Assembly (NCBI RefSeq): GCF_023072675.1
Contig: NZ_JALLGL010000008.1
Location: 1 to 48,503, forward strand
Source of the DNA: Streptomyces sp. XM83C
Lineage (GTDB): Bacteria > Actinomycetota > Actinomycetes > Streptomycetales > Streptomycetaceae
Length of the DNA: 48,503 nucleotides
Direction: 5' to 3'
The notes under the pieces were generated by a model. It worked only from the letters and a program-made list of their open reading frames with translations. It did no database searches and had not been told where the DNA came from. Shown here in pieces: positions 45,108 to 48,503 of the stretch. Made by a program: the position numbers and the translations under genes. Numbering within the stretch: position 1 is the first letter of the stretch; each line of letters starts with the position of its first letter.

Positions 45108-46430
45108 TCACGCCTTCCCCGCCGGCGGCGCGGTGCGGTGGACGCTGCGGACCGCTGCCACGTCGGCCGGGACCGCCGGCTCCGGGATGTGGGCGCTGAG
45201 CGCGTTCAGACGGCGCTTGATGCTGGAGGCGACACCGGGGCCGAGGACGAAACGAGTGGCGGTGGCCGCGCGGGGCGCGGTGTCCAGCAGCCGGTGGGCT
45301 TCCCTGCTGCGCATTCCGGTGTGGCTGAGCACCAGATGGGCGAGACGGTGCTCGCCGGCCGCCAGCGCGTCGGCGATCCGCTCGGCCGCCGTCAGGTCGA
45401 TGTGGTTGTCCGCCGCGCCCAACACCGCGGCGGCACGGACCCGGCCGAGGTCGAGGAGGCCGACGCCGGCCGCGGTGGCCGCCGTGACCAGGCGGGCCGC
45501 GGCGGCGGGACCGATGCCGTTGCTGGCGGCCGACAGCCGGCTCAGCCGCCCGTACGGGGCGCGCTCCAGGGCTTCGGCCAGCCGGAGCGCGCCCGCGTCA
45601 CCCAACGAGGCGGCGGACACGTACAGTTCGTCGAGTGCCCCGGCGGCGATCACCGCGCCGAGGGCGTGCGCGCCGGGCCCGCCGAGCGGGTTGCCGCCGA
45701 CGAAGAGCCGTGCGACACGGCGCCCGTTGTCCGCGGCGGCGAGCAGCGCGTCGGCGAGAACGGCGGCGCCGGCCGCGTCCAGACCGGTCTGCACGAGGTC
45801 GAGGGTGCGCAACGTCCGCGCGGATTCGATGAGTTCGGCGGCTGCCCGGCCGCCGGCGCTGCCCAGCGGGTTGCGTTTCAGCCACACGCCGGTCACGACC
45901 TGCGGTGAGGCGCGCAGCTGGTCGGCGATCCGGCAGGCGCCGCCCGCGGTGATGCCGTTGCAGCCGAGGTACAGCGTCTCGACGGCGCTGCCCGCCACGG
46001 CTTCGGCGCCCTCGTCGCCGAGCGCGTCCGTGCCGAGCAGCAGATGCCGCACCGGGGAGGGGCCCTGGCCGAGGGCCTCCGCGACGAGGGCGGCGCCGCG
46101 CGCGCCCAGCGCCTGCTTGCACAGGTCGAGCCGGCCGTCGGGCAGTACGGTGCCCGCGGTGAAGTCCAGCCGCTCCCCCGCCGGCCGCCCGGCCCGCAGC
46201 CAGTCCAGCAGCGGTTCCAGCTCGGCCGTCGGCCGCGGCACCACGACCGGCACGCCCGCGAACCCCGTCGCGGCCTCGCCGGGGCGCACCCCGCCGGGCG
46301 CTTCCGGCCCGACGCCGTCCTGGGTGGTCGCGTCGCCCGCGCGGGGCTGCGCGCCCGACGTCGCCGGTTCGGGCGTGACCGGTTCGGACGGGCTCGGTTC
46401 GGACGGGCTCGGTTCGGACGGGCCGGTCAC
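45108..46430 (-). CDS. RNI-like leucine-rich-repeat protein
   Basis: 440 aa. After a Ser/Glu/Pro-rich N terminus (PSEP repeats) come about ten 28-residue repeats of the ribonuclease-inhibitor type, e.g. LYLGCNGITAGGACRIADQL, GVWLKRNPLGSAGGRAAAEL and LDLVQTGLDAAGAAVLADAL. No signal peptide, so a cytosolic protein-binding scaffold is likely. GTG at 46430 overlaps the SDR stop as GTGA and sits seven bases from GGAGG; GTG 46433 is the alternative. It is translationally coupled to the SDR-fold gene. It converges on the ATPase, leaving only 91 bp. Confidence 0.82.
   Translation of the reverse strand: MTGPSEPSPSEPSPSEPVTPEPATSGAQPRAGDATTQDGVGPEAPGGVRPGEAATGFAGVPVVVPRPTAELEPLLDWLRAGRPAGERLDFTAGTVLPDGRLDLCKQALGARGAALVAEALGQGPSPVRHLLLGTDALGDEGAEAVAGSAVETLYLGCNGITAGGACRIADQLRASPQVVTGVWLKRNPLGSAGGRAAAELIESARTLRTLDLVQTGLDAAGAAVLADALLAAADNGRRVARLFVGGNPLGGPGAHALGAVIAAGALDELYVSAASLGDAGALRLAEALERAPYGRLSRLSAASNGIGPAAAARLVTAATAAGVGLLDLGRVRAAAVLGAADNHIDLTAAERIADALAAGEHRLAHLVLSHTGMRSREAHRLLDTAPRAATATRFVLGPGVASSIKRRLNALSAHIPEPAVPADVAAVRSVHRTAPPAGKA
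46381..46425. repeat. Three 15-bp tandem units in the LRR gene start
   Basis: Units 46381-46395 and 46396-46410 are identical; 46411-46425 differs only at its end. On the minus strand they code five-residue EPSPS-like units in the Pro/Ser/Glu-rich N terminus. Confidence 0.85.
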
Positions 46431-47767
46431 CACTCCGCCTCCTTGTAGTCCTTGAGGAACACGCCGGACAGGGGGGCGCCGGACTCACCGCGGACTATCG
46501 GGTCGTAGACGCGGGCGGCGCCGTCCACGACGTCGAGCGGTGTCCGGAAACCGGCGCCCGCCATGCGGGCCTTCTTCGGGGCCGGGTTCTCGTCGGTGAT
46601 CCAGCCTGTGTCGACGGCGCACATGTGGACGCCCTGCTCGGCGAGTTCGGCGGCGGAGGTGCGGGTGAGCATGTTCAGGGCAGCCTTCGCCATGTTGGTG
46701 TGCGGATGCCCCGCGGTCTTGTTCCGTACGGCGAACCGGCCCTCGACGGCGGTGACGTTGACGATGTAGCGGCGCGGATGCGGGGAGGCGAGCAGCAGCG
46801 GCAGCAGCCGGTCGCACAGCAGTGCCGGGGCGAGGGCGTTGACGAGCTGCGTCTCCAGCACCTCGGCCGGGTCGAGCGCGCCGAGCCGGGCGGACCAGGA
46901 GTTCTCCGGGGACGGGTCGGGCAGCAGCCCGGCCTCGTCCGCCTCGCGCAGCGCCGCCGGCAGGGCCGACGCCGTGCCGGGCAGCATCCGCATCGGGGTG
47001 AAGCCGGGTGCCCGGCGCGCGCCGTCGGGCAGGGCGTCGTACTCGCCGGAGGCGAGCAGGGCGTACGACTCGGGCGGGCGGCGCACGGTCTGCGCCGCGT
47101 TGTTGACGAGGATGTCCAACGGCCGGCCCTCTGCGCGCAGTTCCTCGCACAGGCCGAGCACCTGTCGCGGGTCGCGCAGGTCGACGGCGACGACGGTGAG
47201 CCGGTCCCGCCAGGCGTCGCTGCCGGGGACGGCATGGAAGCGGCGGACGGTGTCGTGCGGGAAACGGGAGGTGACCAGCAGTTCGGCGCCGTCCCGCAGC
47301 ATCATCAGCGCGAGCTGGAAGCCGATCTTCACTCGGCCGCCGGTGAGCAGGGCGCGACGGCCCGTCAGATCGGTGCTGATCTGCCGGCGGCGCCGGTTGT
47401 CCGCGGCGCACTCGGGGCACAGCCGGTGGTAGAAGGTGTCGACCTGACGGTAGGGCGACTTGCAGACATAGCAGTGGCGTGGCTTGCGGAACACGCCCCC
47501 GCTGCCGGCCGTGTCGAGCGGGGCGTCCTCGCGGCGGTCGAGAGCGCCGGTGGCGGTCGCTGCCATGGTGGCGGCGTCGGCCGCGGACAGTTCGGCGCCG
47601 CGCGCCTTGCGCCGCTTGAGCCGTCCGTCACGGGCGAAGGAGGCGGCGACCTGCTCGGCCCGCAGCCGCACGGGATCGTCGACGGGCAGCGCCCGCAGTT
47701 TGCCGACCACCGTGTGGAACGCGGCCAGCTCCTCCTCGCTGACCGTGCCGCCGGTCCCCTCGCCCAT
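46427..47767 (-). CDS. SDR-fold protein with N-terminal zinc ribbon
   Basis: 446 aa. A helical N terminus (1-80) precedes a zinc ribbon with C99, C102, C117 and C120 (CYVCKS, HRLCPECA). A Rossmann domain follows: glycine loop LLTGGRVKIGFQLAL (TG at 142-143), NNAAQ (222-226) and IVNVTAVEG. The usual Ser-Tyr-Lys triad reads Thr339, Thr357, Lys361 (HPHTNMAKAALNM), so the catalytic Tyr is missing and classic dehydrogenase chemistry is doubtful. ATG at 47767 begins 29 nt after the mature 3' end of tRNA-Asp, so transcription may run from the tRNAs into it. Its stop overlaps the LRR start. Confidence 0.85.
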   Translation of the reverse strand: MGEGTGGTVSEEELAAFHTVVGKLRALPVDDPVRLRAEQVAASFARDGRLKRRKARGAELSAADAATMAATATGALDRREDAPLDTAGSGGVFRKPRHCYVCKSPYRQVDTFYHRLCPECAADNRRRRQISTDLTGRRALLTGGRVKIGFQLALMMLRDGAELLVTSRFPHDTVRRFHAVPGSDAWRDRLTVVAVDLRDPRQVLGLCEELRAEGRPLDILVNNAAQTVRRPPESYALLASGEYDALPDGARRAPGFTPMRMLPGTASALPAALREADEAGLLPDPSPENSWSARLGALDPAEVLETQLVNALAPALLCDRLLPLLLASPHPRRYIVNVTAVEGRFAVRNKTAGHPHTNMAKAALNMLTRTSAAELAEQGVHMCAVDTGWITDENPAPKKARMAGAGFRTPLDVVDGAARVYDPIVRGESGAPLSGVFLKDYKEAEW

Positions 47768-47796
47768 CCGTCGCCGCCCGTGTCCGTGCCGTGTCG

Positions 47797-47868
47797 TGGT
47801 CCCGACCGGATTCGAACCGGCGTGACCGCCCTGACAAGGCGGCGAGTCTGCCTCTGCTCTACGGGACC
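47797..47868 (-). tRNA. tRNA-Asp(GTC), atypical
   Basis: Complete cloverleaf of 72 nt. The 7-bp acceptor stem GGTCCCG/CGGGACC is perfect with A73. Anticodon stem CCGCC/GGCGG holds loop TTGTCAG, anticodon GTC. T-arm GCCGG-TTCGAAT-CCGGT has one G-T pair. The D-loop AGAGGCAG is shared with the tRNA-Gly beside it and the tRNA-Trp-like element at 41.6 kb. No CCA is encoded. From memory it does not look like the usual Streptomyces tRNA-Asp D-arm, so it is probably an extra isoacceptor. Confidence 0.85.
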
Positions 47869-47876
47869 CGGGTGCG

Positions 47877-47948
47877 TCCGGACGACCGGGTTCGAACCGG
47901 CGTACTTCGCCTGGGCAAGGCGGGCGCCTGCCTCTGCGCTACGTCCGG
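47877..47948 (-). tRNA. tRNA-Gly(GCC), atypical
   Basis: 72-nt cloverleaf with perfect acceptor stem CCGGACG/CGTCCGG and A73. D-stem GCGC/GCGC with loop AGAGGCAG. Anticodon loop TTGCCCA gives GCC, but the stem is only CGCC/GGCG plus a C-A mismatch, and base 37 is C. T-arm loop TTCGAAC. It lies 8 nt upstream of tRNA-Asp in the same direction, so the two are cotranscribed. No CCA is encoded. Confidence 0.72.
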
Positions 47949-47960
47949 ACGCGTGCGGTG

Positions 47961-47966
47961 ATCCTA
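47961..47966 (-). promoter_or_regulatory. Probable -10 box of the tRNA-Gly/tRNA-Asp transcript
   Basis: TAGGAT on the minus strand lies 12 bases before the first base of the tRNA-Gly, a normal position for a promoter that starts just upstream of a tRNA. No clear -35 is seen. Confidence 0.5.
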
Positions 47967-48075
47967 TCGGCCACGGCCCGGTGATCCGCACGCGTTTTCG
48001 CAACGGCGGGCGTCCGCGACCGGTGGCGCCGGGTGGCCCGGTGTGCTCACCGGCAGGTGGACCGGTCCGAACCGT

Positions 48076-48321
48076 TCAGCGGCAGGTGCGGCGCAGGGCG
48101 AGGCGTTCCTTCTCGGAGAGTCCGCCCCAGACGCCGAAGCGTTCGTCGTTCTCCAGGGCGTACTCCAGGCACGCAACGCGGATGGGGCACAGCCCGCAGA
48201 TCCGCTTCGCCTCCCGTACGGAGCTGCCGGGCTCGGGGAAGAAGAAGTCGCCCCCGGTCTGCGCGCACAACGCCTCCTGCTGCCAGGCGAGGTCGGGCGC
48301 GGGGATCGTGTCGATGTGCAT
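48076..48321 (-). CDS. WhiB-like iron-sulfur transcription factor
   Basis: 81 aa. The four cluster cysteines are C19, C42, C45 and C51 (C-x22-C-x2-C-x5-C), followed by the G[VI]WGG turn at 63-67 (RFGVWGGLSEKERLALRR) and a basic C terminus. Wbl proteins bind a [4Fe-4S] cluster, usually pair with a principal sigma factor and control development, antibiotic production or stress. The core (WQQEALCAQ, EAKRICGLCPIRVACLEYAL, NDERFG) resembles WhiB itself more than WblA or WblE from memory, but the gene is shorter at the N terminus, so I give no symbol. ATG 48321; the open frame upstream has no homology. Confidence 0.93.
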   Translation of the reverse strand: MHIDTIPAPDLAWQQEALCAQTGGDFFFPEPGSSVREAKRICGLCPIRVACLEYALENDERFGVWGGLSEKERLALRRTCR

Positions 48322-48353
48322 GGCGGAGAGCCTGCAACGCGGCGAAAAACGTT

Positions 48354-48372
48354 CGATCAACGCGCGATCAAC
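48354..48372. promoter_or_regulatory. Direct repeat CGATCAAC upstream of the WhiB-like gene
   Basis: CGATCAAC occurs at 48354-48361 and 48365-48372, an 11-bp offset, so both copies face the same side of the helix about 35-50 bases upstream of the start codon. This is a candidate activator or repressor site. The rest of the window to 48503 shows no gene. Confidence 0.45.
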
Positions 48373-48503
48373 ACACGGAGCGGGGCCCTCGGCCGTCCGA
48401 TGATGCCCTCGCCGCACGGCCGGATGCACGGCGGCGCGCCCGCACGGCGCGGCGGCGATCACCGGCGGGCGGTGCCAGACTCGGCAGAGGGGCGGGAAAA
48501 AGG

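Noticed and set aside
47797..47948. tRNA attachment site of an integrated element
   Set aside because: Both tRNAs are complete and no integrase or excisionase gene is in the window. The matching sequence at 41.6 kb is a whole tRNA-like cloverleaf, not a duplicated 3' end.

Overview
The window reads as chromosomal DNA of a Streptomyces or close relative. It is very GC rich, genes start often with GTG, and it carries actinomycete hallmark families: a WhiB-like protein, an SsgA-like sporulation protein, a SpoIIE-type PP2C phosphatase, an AfsR-like LuxR regulator, a streptogrisin-type protease and EACC1/caspase components. There is no rRNA, CRISPR array, integrase or transposase.

Layout. 0-0.2 kb: remnant of a DUF2201/VWA-like gene. 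0.5-3.1 kb: convergent secreted serine protease and M23 peptidase. 3.5-5.9 kb: large LuxR/STAND regulator. 6-11.8 kb: exported proteins, a nucleoside hydrolase, a lipoprotein and an XRE-TPR regulator. 11.8-18.3 kb: minus-strand group of PP2C phosphatase, EACC1 adaptor, membrane-spanning caspase with binding-protein and VWA domains, and an orphan solute-binding lipoprotein. 18.3-22.4 kb: Tex and an ABC-F protein. 22.5-23.3 kb: two gene fragments joined head to head, a deletion scar. 23.5-27 kb: PfkB kinase, asparagine-type permease and MerR regulator. 27-31.8 kb: beta-oxidation operon (CoA transferase, thiolase, FadB-like) whose first gene is broken at a 39-bp segment that looks inverted. 32-41.5 kb: mainly housekeeping genes (saccharopine dehydrogenase family, endonuclease V, YciI, SsgA-like, second ABC-F, DDAH, acyl-ACP desaturase).

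41.5-48 kb is the most unusual part. A DUF2201 metallopeptidase-like/VWA protein and a two-domain MoxR-type ATPase (plus strand) converge on an SDR-fold protein with a zinc ribbon and an RNI-like leucine-rich-repeat protein (minus strand). This four-gene block is bracketed by three atypical tRNA genes that share one D-arm: a degenerate tRNA-Trp-like element on the left, and tRNA-Gly(GCC)/tRNA-Asp(GTC) on the right, the latter ending 29 nt before the SDR start codon. A WhiB-like gene closes the window.

Two multi-gene systems therefore deserve attention: the transmembrane caspase operon and the tRNA-bracketed VWA/MoxR/LRR/SDR block. Short in-frame minisatellites (12, 15, 18 and 36 bp) recur in the exported and low-complexity proteins. 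All assignments come from reading the sequence and from remembered family features; no database search was run.
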